Assembly (NCBI RefSeq): GCF_004359215.1
Contig: NC_090613.1
Coordinates: 5,839,571-5,876,159, forward strand
Length of the DNA stretch: 36,589 bases
Direction of reading: 5' to 3'
Source of the DNA: Bremia lactucae
Taxonomy: Eukaryota > Oomycota > Peronosporomycetes > Peronosporales > Peronosporaceae
Shown here: piece by piece, positions 1 to 9,196 of the stretch
How positions within the stretch are numbered: the stretch's first letter is position 1
Layout: each line of letters begins with the position of its first letter
The notes under the pieces: generated by a model
What the model was told of the DNA's origin: nothing
Seen by the model: only the letters and a program-made list of their open reading frames with translations
Databases searched by the model: none
Program-made: the position numbers and the translations under genes

Positions 1-1
1 C

Positions 2-240
2 GATGTGCTCGAGGAGCTTATATCATACTCTTACCTAGCGGACTATGTCCAAAAGTTGAGAACTCTTAATGCTGCTGTGCAGCAAGACCCATTGCCAGAT
101 GTGATTTTATTAACTATCTTTATGGAAACTTTAACTTGGGCGTTGTCCGAAGGGAGTTATAGCGTTGCCTATCCTGCTACTTTCGAAGCAGAGGTTGACA
201 TTGCGTAAAACGCAGAGTACGAGTTTCAGTTCTATCGCGT
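2..240 (+). pseudogene. Gag fragment of an LTR retrotransposon
   Basis: The frame starting at base 2 runs off the left edge and reads like the middle of an oomycete LTR-element Gag, with YVQKLRTLNAAVQQDPLP, then VFMETL-like (IFMETL) and a PATFEAEVDIA segment. A TAA at 206-208 breaks it, but the same frame continues after the stop with NAEYEFQFYR, which belongs to the same Gag pattern. It is therefore a decayed copy, not a short gene. It is not from family 1, whose gag has different sequence. No knuckle or protease follows. Confidence 0.55.
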
Positions 241-588
241 TAGTGCTCTTAGGGTTACCCTGACGAGACGCTAAGATTCGCGATAGCACGCAAAAAGCCT
301 GATTAAGTGGCGCAAACATGCGAGTTGATTCCCGTTTAGCGATTCCCATGTGGAAAAAGTAGCATATCCATGTTAGGCCCGAAAAATGGCTCTACAACCG
401 AGCTTAGAGATGGCTAGAGCCACCTTTTGTTGCTTGGTTTGGACCATGGCTGAAGTTACAGCAATATCCATTTGCCTGGGCCAAAGAAGAAGACTTCTCC
501 TTCTTTGCTCTCATATGATCGGGCATTGACAATAAGAGGGTGAGGTTTGGGCTCGTAGTCAGGTACAGGGATGCACCTAGTTGGCATA
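241..588. other. No recognisable gene
   Basis: Stops occur in all frames at short intervals. Weak continuation of the upstream Gag relic is possible, but no domain could be followed. No repeat shared with the rest of the window was noticed here. Confidence 0.4.
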
Positions 589-762
589 CTACCAACTTTT
601 GTACCTGATAGCCTCATACTGCACAAAGACTTCTAGCCTGGCTTCTAAAACCTCCGGGCCCTGGGATATAATTTGATCGTCGATATGATCCGGCCCAAAC
701 AAGGTTTTAAGCTTGTCAAAAGCAATACGTCGCGCCCCCCAAAGATCACAGAAGTGCTCCAT
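589..762 (-). pseudogene. Short Gag-like ORF downstream of an LTR end
   Basis: A 57-codon minus-strand ORF begins at ATG 762 (MEHFCDLWGARRIAFDKLKT...) and ends at TAG 589-591. Its start lies about 40 bases inside a primer-binding-site-like sequence at 801-818 (minus strand TGGTAGCACT), which directly abuts the LTR-like repeat at 821-988. That order (LTR, PBS, ORF) suggests the first codons of a gag gene of a minus-oriented element. I do not recognise the protein, and beyond the stop only broken frames follow. Confidence 0.3.
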
Positions 763-820
763 CCTCGAAGAAAATAAGTCTAAACAACTCAGGCGACGAT
801 TGACTACTAGTGCTACCAGG

Positions 821-988
821 TGAAGCGGATCTACGTCGCTCCTTTAGTCATAGAAAGACTTATAGATTCGAAGAGAGACTTAGTTATATAGAACTCATAA
901 GTTTTCTAAGTCAGTGAGTTTTACTAGCTCTAGAGCTCAATGAATCCTAGCTCAAGGGATTCAGGGGACTGTAGAACTAAGTGGCATT
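821..988. repeat. LTR-like repeat fragment, also at 23066-23235
   Basis: About 165 bp resemble 23066-23235 in the same orientation. Shared blocks include the start (TGAAGCGGA here, TGGAGCGGA there), GTCGCTCCT-like sequence and short hairpins around GAGAGTCT and AGTTCTA...GAACT. On the minus strand it ends in CA and is followed by a PBS-like TGGTAGCACT. Element A's LTR begins exactly where similarity stops, so A probably landed in or next to this repeat. Its orientation is not resolved. Confidence 0.45.
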
Positions 989-1504
989 TCTAACGGGCTA
1001 AAGTTGCCCTAATGTTATACGCTCTCCGTTAAGTACACTTGGTGTACTTAACGGGATGGTCAATTACTAAATTAACGTAATTAGACCCAGCACTCGGGTG
1101 TGGTTCGCATTTGTGACCAACCTTTGTGTATGTGATGCACATAGGTGCATTCACATTTGGAGGATGACGCCTAGCGTCATTCGTTACGCGAGGTATCTAA
1201 AAAGATACGCTCGCGTTATCTATAGATAGGACATTTTGATTAGTAAAAATAGATTTATATTTAATACAATTAAATATAAATCAGTCTGAAAACTACTTTC
1301 TACTTAGTAAGTGCGCATGAGGAGCAGGATTACCGCTCCCGTGACGATACTTAATTAAAGTACTTAGTGCGTTGGTTGAGGTCACTAACGCGCCCACTAC
1401 AACTACCTCACTGCACGCAAGAGAAGCTGGTTAAACAACTTCCTCGCTGTGCTAGGGCGTGAGTCTAAGTAGAGCGTGGCCACATTACGACGTGCCCGCC
1501 TACA
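989..1504 (+). repeat. 5' LTR of element A
   Basis: It aligns with LTRs at 9197, 18997, 28466 (reverse) and 35505, and ends in CGCCTACA. It contains successive hairpins: 13-bp perfect stem 1026-1038/1042-1054, AATTAC/GTAATT 1062-1082, 1131-1154, ATGACGC/GCGTCAT 1164-1180, 1186-1216 with one bulge, and a 13-bp perfect AT-rich stem 1253-1265/1269-1281. Confidence 0.9.
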
Positions 1505-1506
1505 CT

Positions 1507-1524
1507 TGTTAGCACTTGAAATCC
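1507..1524 (+). other. Degraded primer binding site of element A
   Basis: TGTTAGCACTTGAAATCC lies two bases after the 5' LTR. The intact form in element B is TGGTAGCACTTGAAATCC, so one G to T change hit the TGG that pairs with the tRNA CCA end. The primer tRNA would end GTGCTACCA; I cannot assign its identity. Confidence 0.7.
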
Positions 1525-1560
1525 TTTCTACGACTCGCATCTCTGCGTGTGTACGTGAGG

Positions 1561-2609
1561 ATGAGCGTCAATATTGATTGGGCTCATCCCCCCACCTCTT
1601 CAAACATCATCGGAAGGTGGTAGGGCTTATGGTGCAGGGACTTAGTGAACAAGCCCTGGCCAGGCTCCTGGGTAGTCCTCCTGAGCAACATGTTGCTCCG
1701 TTGGAGCAATCTGAGGCATTCGTGCTCGAACAGCGGAAGGCCGCGTCCGAGGCACAGGGCCATGCTGCGGCGGAGTCCGTCACCCAGACTCAGGATGAGC
1801 TGAGGCAAGAGCAGGCTATAAGCAAGGCTCTCAACAGGACTGATGAGATGCTCTCAGCTCCGCTGCATTAGCCGAGGCCCATTCGGATGTACCCGCCCAA
1901 GTTCGATGGAACTGTAGCGCACACGATTACCCACTGGCTTTTAGCCGTGGAGCAATGCGGTGTCGCACAGCTCATCGAGGATGACAGTCGGATGATGTCG
2001 TACGCCATGTCGTATCTGCGCGATAAGGCCTCAGATTCGACCTACTCGTTGCTTTCAGCAGACAGAAAGGCGTTCCCTTCATGGGCGATCTTTCAGGAAA
2101 GATTCGCGCCATGTACCAGCCGTCAAACAAAGAAATGTTGGTTCAGGCGCGCTTCTTTGGAGCGCGACAGGCGAAGTGATCTCTGCAAGAGTATGTGCAA
2201 GAGATGCGCTCGCTGTCGGCGTCCATTACCGTACGTCCGATTCCGGAGCACATTAAGGTGCCCACGCTGATGAACGGACTACGGCATGGCCTATCGCGAG
2301 AGGCGCCTTTCATAAAGGAGGCGTCGACGATGGGGAGGCAACCCAAATTGCCTTGGTTGAGGATCAATCCTACAGCAGTGCCTCGGCGACAGCTTGGTAT
2401 AAGCCGTCGGCCGAGAGGTCAGATGCCACTCCCATGAAGTTGGGCAATGCAGACGTTGTCCGTTTTAAATACAGCAAGCGCGGCCATATGATGGCTCGCT
2501 GCTATGCCAGGGTCTCTGCTGAGGCGAGCCCAGCAAGAGGACTCCCTTCCCAAAGAGCGATGGCAAGAATCAGTGTACGAGACGCATGAGTTCTGCATCG
2601 ACCACTGAG
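1561..2609 (+). pseudogene. Element A gag (broken)
   Basis: The likely start is ATG 1561 (MSVNIDWAHP), matching MSLNIDCAHF in element B. Gag forms the particle and binds the RNA. Visible parts: an N-terminal Gln/Glu/Ala-rich segment, then a retrotransposon-gag core (PPKFDGTVAHTITHWL, EDDSRMMSYAMSYLRDKAS, FPSWAIFQERF), then a CCHC knuckle near 2461-2502. Damage: a frameshift close to the start, an in-frame TAG at 1869-1871 where B has CAG, a frameshift after FQERF, and loss of the first two knuckle cysteines (Arg codon 2461-2463, Tyr codon 2470-2472) while His 2485-2487 and the last Cys remain. The protein cannot be made in full. Confidence 0.85.
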
Positions 2610-3407
2610 GGGTCAAGAAGTGCAGGAGCGCAGTGGAAGCGGAACGCCCTACTGACGCGGACTCTAAAGCTACCCCTAAGTTCAGAGTTATCGAACAACG
2701 GGGTAGCATAGTCCCTGAGGTCTCGAAATTTCGGACTTCAACCCTGCTGGTCTATAGCGCTCAAGTAGGAGGCTATAATGATGGTTATGACCCTCCTAGT
2801 ATATTCGGATGCACCACAAAATTTGTAATCTCGCGGCTCTAAGAAAGGGATTGGCAATGTTTGAGTTGCTTTACCAGAATGGCAAGCGAGAAGAGGCGAC
2901 GGCGACCGTTCGTTTAGCGAACGGCGCGTTCGTTAAGTCTGTGGGAGTTCAGGTAGAACTCGTCTTCAGCTTTAGTGGCTTCTCTTGAGAAGCTCACAGT
3001 GCTAGGTATGGAGAGTCCGTATGACCTCATCCTAGGCATGCCATGGTTGGCAAAAAACCAACCATGGATAGACTGGCGTACACGCACAGTTGCAAACTTT
3101 ACGCAGGACACGGAAAGGGTGTGCTCCTGCGAGAGGCGTATACAACTGAAGTCGTGTCGAAAACAGTTGAGGGTGCGTTGACGGGAAGTCAAGCGTCGCC
3201 AATTCCTACCCAGCTCGTGGAGACTGCGGTAGTGAAAAGGACGATGACGAGTAGTCATGCGTCCGAATGTCCTGCACAGAGCCGAGAGCCTGTGGCAGTA
3301 GGCGGCGAGCTGACTAGAAGTTAGACTCGCATAAACCGGCACAGTGCCTAGAGCCTGATGCGGTTGAAAGGGGTACGTTGACCAGGAGAGCATCGGCACC
3401 CGCTTCC
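2610..3407 (+). pseudogene. Element A aspartic protease and linker (broken)
   Basis: The retropepsin-like region follows gag. The active-site segment around 2784-2815 reads VMTLLVYSDAPQNF, where the family has a D-S-G-A type site; the catalytic Asp codon is now TAT (2802-2804). The C-terminal protease block ESPYDLILGMPWLA...QPWIDWRT lies about 3012-3080. The following linker has two repeated phrases, SHASECPAQSREP and GELT-S-QAS, ending at CACCCGCTTCC (3407). Several frame changes separate these blocks. Immediately downstream, sequence order breaks because the next block is inverted. Confidence 0.8.
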
Positions 3408-3909
3408 TTAGAGACCAATCCGTCGCTTCAAGAGGGTGCGCTGTCGTCCTCCCTTGCCGCGGGATTGGCCCTTCCTTTACTGACTTTGCCGTGTCCGGGT
3501 CTGCTCATACACCATGTGTACCTACGATACAACCCAGCAAATGTATCTTAGTGACCCCTATGACGTTCTCTTGCAAGTTGACGTACAATTGGGCGTCCTT
3601 TAAAGTCTGCAACACAGCGTCTAAATGACGCTTGTGCGACTCTATTGCGATCAGCCGTCCTCGGCCCAACTATGCACGAATACATCGTCAAAGTAATGGG
3701 GTGCGTAGGCACGGTGCTGACGTATCACGTGAGCCACCACTCGGTTGAATGTCGCTGGTGCGCTTTTCAAACCTTGGGGCATCACAAGCCACTCCCGCAG
3801 CATATCGCTTGGAGTGCTTACAGCTGTTTTGGCGACATCAGACTCTCTCATGAGTACCTGATAGTAGCCATCTTTCAAATCCAACGCGGAAAAGATAGTT
3901 GACTTTTCC

Positions 3910-4380
3910 ATGGAGTTCAACAAGACATCTGAACCAGCAATGGACCACGCGATGTCCAATCCGGGTGTCCAGCTGTCTGCGCGCTTCGCCGCGCACGTCT
4001 ACGGACTTCGTGACCGCGCGCTTCGTCCCGATATTCAGCTGCTCGACGCTGCAACGAAGACCGCGTACATGTGTGTCTTTGCCGTTGCATACGAGGCACA
4101 GAAGGCAGACGATTCAGCCGCCGGCAACATGGGCACCCGCCACGCTGAGAAGGTTCTCAAGTATCAGCGCGCCAAGACATTTTTGAAAAGTCTGGGTTGG
4201 CGTGTCCACGTATCGGGGTTGGTCTACAGCGCGCTCGAGTCAGTGCTGCCGTCCAACTTTAAGACGCTCACGGAGCACCTGCGTCTTACCAAGCGTGCAG
4301 CCACCAAGCTCAACAGAAACACACCAATTCGAATGCGATTAAGTATCTCTTCGAGGACGCGATTTACGCGTTCCATCTAA
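3910..4380 (+). pseudogene. LINE-like post-RT C-terminal fragment
   Basis: A 156-codon open stretch; the inserted part begins about 3931. It contains PDIQLLDAATKTAYMCVFAV, YEAQKADDSAAGNMGTRHAE, KYQRAKTFLKSLGWRVHVSG and SALESVLPSNFKTLTEHLRL. The succession (asp-rich -ID-, AVAYEAQ, KY..L...GW.V.V..L..GALG) resembles the region after the RT domain in non-LTR retrotransposons. That identification is by pattern only. The same sequence occurs in element B (25255-25616). It has no RT or endonuclease attached and would be non-functional. Confidence 0.5.
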
Positions 4381-4594
4381 CCATCTCGCTCTGGATGATC
4401 AGAAGTTGACATAGTCAGCCGTGTTCCGAGAGATCGGAAACGGATTGCCACAACTCGGCCGTAAACCGTGGATCTCTATCCGAGACCAGTTCACGGGGTA
4501 AATTGTGGAGTTTGAATACCGTGTCGATAAAGACGCGGGCACAGCCCGGAGCCGTGGTTGACTCCGGTGCTGCAGCAAGATAAACCATCTTGCT
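3931..4594. mobile_element. Composite insert in RT (LINE-like plus integrase fragments)
   Basis: The insert separates AQTPI from DVLLNSM-type RT sequence. Element B has the same insert at 25225-25863 at the same place; element C has the uninterrupted site (8 bp ATCCGCGG at 31209-31216 in its place). It consists of a plus-strand LINE-like coding fragment (3960-4378) and a minus-strand Ty3/gypsy integrase fragment (4383-4590). CATCT occurs at the left junction and again near the right junction, which could be microhomology. Confidence 0.75.
4383..4590 (-). pseudogene. Integrase core fragment of another Ty3/gypsy element
   Basis: Minus-strand sequence reads ARVFIDTVFKLHNLPREL, then VSDRDPRFTA, then (after one frame change) LTMSTSDHPE. 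This is the middle of a retroviral-type integrase core carrying its second catalytic Asp (SDRDPR). It differs from family 1's own integrase (MPESIVSDRDPR), so it came from another family. The first Asp and the Glu are missing. Confidence 0.7.
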
Positions 4595-5461
4595 GATTGG
4601 CGTTTGCGCTGGTATGGTCGCCGTGTCCAGCTTATTGTAATCATGAACTACAACCCATCCACCTGTGGCTTTACGCACACAAAAGGTCGGGCTGCAGTCA
4701 GGCGATTTGCTCTCACGCACATGTCCCGCCTTGGCTCGCTTGTCGAAGAACTCATCGATATAATCGACTTGTTCTTTCGGCAATGGTCATTGCCTGGTCA
4801 CACAATTTTTGGTGCCAGGTTCGAGGTCTATCTCGTATCCGATGCCCCTATCTGCTAGTAGGCGGCTCGGCACTTTTTCTGGGAACACATCGCGAAGTTT
4901 CCATAGAATCTCAAAGAACGGACTGTCTATCAAGGCATCCCAGCTTTGAGCAGCGAAGCATTTCTTTTTGTCCGTTTCTAGGACGCTATCGTCCATTGTG
5001 GACGACGAGCAACAGTCCACCAAGCTCTCTTCTAGAACTGGTGTGACTATTACGTGGATATTTCCACCCTTAAGTTCGGACAAAAACAGATCCCACGACA
5101 TCTCCAGGAGTTTTACTATTATTCGGTAAAATTTACGACTTGATGGAGCACTACAACTGAGAATGCCTTCGCAAATTCATCTTTGACGATCTCGTTCAAA
5201 GGCTTGTCCTCTTTATTAGGGACTGACCCGTAGGTCACTCGTTTAGACGTGCCTTTTATCGTCCTAATCTGTCGGGTTTCGCTCTTCGAGTCACCACGAC
5301 TTTTTTCTCTTTACATTGCTTTAAAAAAAGGTTCTTTCTGTCTCACCCGTGAAGTCGATCACTCCGCCCAGATACTCGTTTTTCATTACAATTGGCATCT
5401 CATCGCGGGGTGGGAGACATGTATGATCAGGATAACGTTTGGCTTCAGCATATTTCTCTTG

Positions 5462-6050
5462 CGAAGGATTTGCGCCAACTCCCAGGGCTCGCTAATTACT
5501 TGCATAAATATTGCAAGAATTATGCTAAGCAAACTTAACCATAATATGACCTCCTTAAAAAGGACGCAGAATGGGTTTGGTTAAAAGAACAAGATGATGC
5601 GTTCACATCAATGAAGCAATCTCTTGTAGACGCACCGGTCTTGGCATTGTTAGATGCGGATAAGCCCTTTAGCGTCGTCTGGGGTGCAAGATATTTTGCA
5701 ATCGGCAGCGCGCTCATGCAGAAGGATGACGACGGCGTAGACCGTGTCATCTCTTATCAGTCCCGCCTTTTGAAAGCCGCGGAACTGAATTACCCCGTGC
5801 ATGACACAAATAGCTACTTTCAATAAAGCATGCTTTTGTCAAGCTTCGAGTGCACCTACTGGACATCGGACCATTTTAATTTTTTTATACGGATCACGTA
5901 TCCCTGCGGACCGCAATAAACTCGCCGCACCTCTCGCCTAGTATGGCAAGATGGCTTACAAGCCGAATAAGTCGAATGTCTTGGCTGACGCTTTATCGTG
6001 CAGACCAGACTTCGAGGAAAGACACCAGGAAAATGTGTTAAGTGCTTAAG
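5462..6050 (+). pseudogene. Element A RT connection and RNase H (broken)
   Basis: Plus-strand sequence resumes with the RT thumb/connection (KDLRQLPGLANYLHKY-like at 5465-5520), then a linker KEQDDAFTSMKQSLVDAPVL and the RNase H fold: FSVVWGARYFAIGSALMQKD at about 5669-5728, VISYQSRLLKAAELNYPVHD at about 5746-5805. In the family the first catalytic Asp is in CDAS; here the segment reads WGAR, so it is lost. After 5826 stops break the TDHASL/SRRPDFE portion, still recognisable to about 6020. Confidence 0.8.
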
Positions 6051-6061
6051 CACAATATCAG

Positions 6062-7205
6062 CCATCAACGTTGGCAACTATGAGGGCATACCACGTGACG
6101 AGCTCATTAGCCTCTGAAATAAAAGAGAGCCACAGTCAGGACGATCATTGTCGCCTGCTGTTGGATCACTTTAACAGACGAAAGGTAACCCTTACGTCGC
6201 ACCCGAAAGCTAAGCTAAATCGCTTTAGCTACAGTGATGATCTGTCATGGCATCAGCTGTCACCTTGTATACCCTTGAGAATCTATGAACCTCATGATAC
6301 AAATCCCAAGCTGATGATCTTTCACGAGCTCCATGATGCACCATCTAGTGGGCATCTGGGCCGTGAAAATACATTCTTACAAGTGTCAGAGAATTTTTGG
6401 TGGCAATACGAATAAAGATGAGTGGCCAACTTTGTTCGCTTTTGCGAACAGTGTCAGCGCATTAAGCCTGCACCGTCCAGAAGTGCGCCACTGAAGCCGC
6501 TACCAATTCCAACGGACTGTTGGAAGTCAGTAAGTCTGGACTTCTTGTTTGACAGGCCACTCGAATCATAAGGGTTGGACGGGGTTCGTCGTCTTTGTAG
6601 ACAGACTGAGCGAAATGGTGCATTTATTACCATGTAAAACATCGGTTACAGGCAAGCAGACAGCTCTCTCGTTCCCGGATCATGTTTACCGACTACACGG
6701 GGTGCCCGAGTCCATAGTATCGGACCGGGATCCACGTCTTACGTCTGGTTTTTGGCGACATGTTTTCGAGTTGTTAGGTATCAAGCTTCACATGTCGACC
6801 GCAGATCATCCCCAGACCGATGGCCAAACCGAACGTGCCAATCGGGTCGTGGCGGATGTCGTACGCACTATAGCAACACTCAAAGAGTGGAGCAAGCAAT
6901 TGCCCTTTGTGGAGTTCGCCATCAATAACAGTGTCCACGCCAGTACAGGTGAGACATTATTTTATATAAACGGACTGCGCCATCCTCGGATGCTAGTCTC
7001 GTTTGTGGGCAGCCCGACTCTTAATGGAGGGCCCCTATCTATGCTCGGAGCAAAAGAGGGACATAGTTTCGTCAATATAACGAAGACCCGCGAGGGTATA
7101 AGGTCAAAGACAGAAACTTGCCCTAGTGGCCCTGCCAGTTTAGCAGTGGTCAATAAAATTTCGCCTTATGACCGACCTTCTCGGCGGTATCATGGGCGAC
7201 ATTGA
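6062..7205 (+). pseudogene. Element A integrase zinc-binding and catalytic core (broken)
   Basis: 6071-6415 encodes the N-terminal half with the HHCC zinc site histidines (HELHDAPSSGHLGRE); after a stop the CEQCQRIKP cysteines follow near 6445-6470. The first catalytic Asp is in SVSLDF near 6530-6545, just before a frame change. 6549-7205 then stays open for 218 codons: FVDRLSEMVHLLPCK, ESIVSDRDPR (second Asp, about 6712-6735) and HPQTDGQTERANRV (Glu, about 6810-6845). Two of three DDE residues are in one frame. Integrase inserts element cDNA into the genome; chromoviruses add a chromodomain downstream, which is present here too. Confidence 0.88.
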
Positions 7206-7211
7206 TGTTAA

Positions 7212-7637
7212 AGCGTGAGCGAGGCTCAACGCTTTGTGGATGAGCGATTAGCCATCACACGTATAGTCCGTGACGCAACGGCAAGCGCACAGGACAAGCA
7301 TAAAGGATGTGCGGACCAAAATGATTGCAGAAATAATGAACGCTTTAGTGTGAGTGAAAACGTACTATTAAGTACTGCGACCCTATCTAAAAATGGAATT
7401 TCTGTACTACCTAGAGGCACTACGAAGTTGTTGCCGCGTTTCATTGGGCCCTTTACGGTGGTTGAAGAGGTTGGTGACCTAAATTATAGGCTCACCTTTC
7501 CCCCGTACATGAAGACGCACCCCGTATTTTACGTGGGTCGTCTGAAACGGTATGTAGACCCAAATGAGGTCACATATCCCATCCGTCAAAGGAGACCGAT
7601 GGTGACGCCGACTGTGAGTCGAGCGTCGTTCGGATGA
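7212..7637 (+). pseudogene. Element A integrase C-terminal SH3-like tail
   Basis: Open for 140 codons. It has the helix AQRFVDERLAITRIVRDATA, then the block LLPRFIGPFTVVEEVGDLNY, PPYMKTHPVFYVGRLKRYVD typical of the GPY/F-type domain of Ty3/gypsy integrases (GPF at about 7447-7456). It begins after a frame break from the core. A low-complexity acidic/Ser-rich linker follows in the next frame to about 7950. Confidence 0.8.
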
Positions 7638-7958
7638 GGGGAACGGTGAGGGCGAAAAGCTATCAAACCGACGCCTCCCACCACGAACAGGACTTGGAGA
7701 GCGAGGGACATCACTCGAGTAACGCGGATCCCTCAGCATTATCCTCTCAAAGAGGTCCAAGCGATTATTCAGGCGTTCATAACCCTGCCGAGCCTTCGCT
7801 CGGACATCAACAAGATTTGAGGTCAGTCGCGAGACTTGTTCCTCGAGATCCGCAATACGTCGTTCAGCAGCGTTTAACGTCTGTGACTGAACGGTCAAAG
7901 GTAAGGCAGCCGCGATTAAATGGGCGAGATCGGCACTCCTATCGGGAACCACCTGCAC
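7479..7958 (-). other. Antisense ORF 2 with coiled coil and Arg/Ser-rich tail (A)
   Basis: Minus-strand open frame of 159 codons opposite the pol linker; the first codon counted is GTG and the frame is also open just upstream, so the true start is unknown. It reads DLAHLIAAALP, then a heptad-like stretch LNAAERRIADLEEQVSRL and YERLNNRLDLFERIML, then RSPSPVRGGRRRFDSFSPSP and SSERRSTHSRRHHRSP. The sense strand is also open here and must encode the pol linker, so only one reading need be functional. In element C the same frame is broken by stops. It is in a different frame from antisense ORF 1. Confidence 0.35.
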
Positions 7959-7959
7959 G

Positions 7960-8163
7960 AATGGATGCGGATGGGAATCAACGCTGTCTTGTTGGAAGGT
8001 TGCTTGCCCACCACTCCGTGAGGCAAAGGTGTCAGACCCTCGTCCAATGGAAAGTTCACTGAAGCGTTTTGACTCTTGGGAACCGATTGATACCCTACCT
8101 ATCGATGTGCCCCGCTTGGTGGCTGCCTATGAAAAGGAGCACCAGCTGAGGCCTCTTCGCTAG
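7960..8163 (+). pseudogene. Element A chromodomain and pol stop
   Basis: The frame reads DADGNQRCLVGRLLAHHS, TLVQWKVH then, after a frameshift, FDSWEPIDTLPIDVPRLV and AAYEKEHQLRPLR before TAG at 8161-8163. The pattern V..LL.HR....YLV.WKGY...SWEP is a chromodomain, placing the family among chromoviruses, where it is thought to guide insertion to heterochromatin. Element C keeps the same module at 34262-34481. Confidence 0.8.
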
Positions 8164-9066
8164 TCTCAAATGGACTAGAAGAAGTAGCGTTGTGAGAAGA
8201 AACAGGGGGTACAGTACCACCCATGATTGCTTTCGCACGCAAGCGGGCAAAATTAATTCGTTGCGTGTTTCATCGCATCGGAATGCGGATGATGCGGCAC
8301 AACAATTTCGCCTCGTATTGGTCGGGCGTTTCAATTGAACGCAACTCGACCGGGATCGGGAAATACGCCCAAGCGTTTTTCCCTGAGCCCTCCATGACTT
8401 AAAGACGTCATAATACTTATGTGCGTCTAGAAGACGCGCTTTAGGAGCGACGCTCTAAGCTTGTATAAACGAGGCCATTTAGATGGAGGGGGTATCAATG
8501 ATATGCCACCCGTCACATAGCCACGTTCTAAACGACTGGCTTCTGACACCGACTGAGCACGTTCACGTGTCGTCAGCGGAGCTTTAGGCTCCGAATCCTC
8601 TATATCAGAACCATTATGGATTATGGTCTGAGCATAAGGCCTTGTGATTATACCCAACAGAGAAGCTGCTGCGCCTTTATGGGCAGTGCTCTCATAACCT
8701 GCCGCTGTGCTATCCAGCGCAGACGACGAGACAGCATTCGTAAATGTTGCTGTCTACATGTTGTGAACCATGAGAGAAGTTTGGATGGGCAATAATGTGC
8801 CATCATCCTTCCTCATGAGCTCGTTGTCCGCATCGACGGCAACGGTGTCGACTCATTGTCGTCGACAATGAGCGACGGATCAGCATCCTCACTATTAAAG
8901 TGGGTTGGATCCTTTAGCCCATTAGCGCGACAGCAGCAGTAGCTGTCGGCGTTTCGACTAAGGCATCGGACGCGGCCGGTGAATTAACGCTGCGCGTGCG
9001 CTTAGTGCGAGGTTGAGTGGGCGTCTTCGCAGACGACCCACCAACGTGGCCCCTTTCAGGTGGCAT
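8095..9066 (-). pseudogene. Antisense ORF 1 of element A (degraded)
   Basis: Between the pol stop and the 3' LTR the minus strand carries the coding-like sequence. ATG 9066-9064 starts MPPERGHVGGSSAKTPTQPR, a Ser/Thr/Pro-rich N terminus. A frameshift near 8917 interrupts it. The middle is open at 8657-8427 (ITRPYAQTIIHNGSDIEDSE, SRLERGYVTGGISLIPPPSK). Two codons that are stops in element C are CAA (Gln) and AAA (Lys) here, showing that the ancestral frame was open. Function unknown; no family recognised. Confidence 0.5.
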
Positions 9067-9183
9067 TTTTAGCGCCGTGTATGGAAACATAAGTCGCTAG
9101 AGTGATTGAGTGAACTAGCGGCACGTAAAGCTGCTCGCGGTTCCTCGCTCTTCTTTGACGAATTCAGAATATGAATTCGTACT

Positions 9184-9196
9184 TAAGAAGGAATGG
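9184..9196 (+). other. Polypurine tract of element A
   Basis: AAGAAGGAATGG directly precedes the 3' LTR (TGTTACGGGC). Elements D (AAAGGAAGAGGATGG) and C have purine tracts at the same place, which fixes the element orientation as plus. Confidence 0.75.

Larger units (their letters stand above)
3459..5302 (-). pseudogene. Element A linker and reverse transcriptase, inverted
   Basis: Read on the minus strand this block runs in the correct internal order: linker end near 5280 (TRQIRTIKGTSK-like), protease-RT spacer at 5101-4787 (ETDKKKCFAAQSWDAL, ADRGIGYEIDLEPGTK), RT fingers at 4783-4620 (KEQVDYIDEFFDKRAKAG, KATGGWVVVHDYNKL), then the palm at 3959-3651 (STIFSALDLKDGYYQVLM, PQGLKSAPATFNRVV, and the catalytic box HYFDDVFVH with the two Asp codons at 3684-3689). 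Gag/protease and RNase H on either side are on the plus strand, so this block is inverted relative to its own element. A 664-bp insert (3931-4594) splits the palm. Short unaligned stretches lie at both junctions (3408-3458, 5303-5461). Confidence 0.85.

Noticed and set aside
989..1504. CRISPR-like array because of the regular hairpins
   Set aside because: The hairpins differ in sequence, there are no equal repeats with unique spacers, and the unit is a eukaryotic LTR.
3651..5101. RT genes on the minus strand of A as a separate nested element
   Set aside because: The block lacks its own LTRs, gag or integrase and exactly fills the gap in A's own pol, so inversion explains it better.
5249..5584. 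111-codon plus-strand frame with a hydrophobic start, as a possible secreted effector
   Set aside because: It crosses the inversion junction of element A and is partly antisense to known linker sequence; no RXLR or LFLAK motif.
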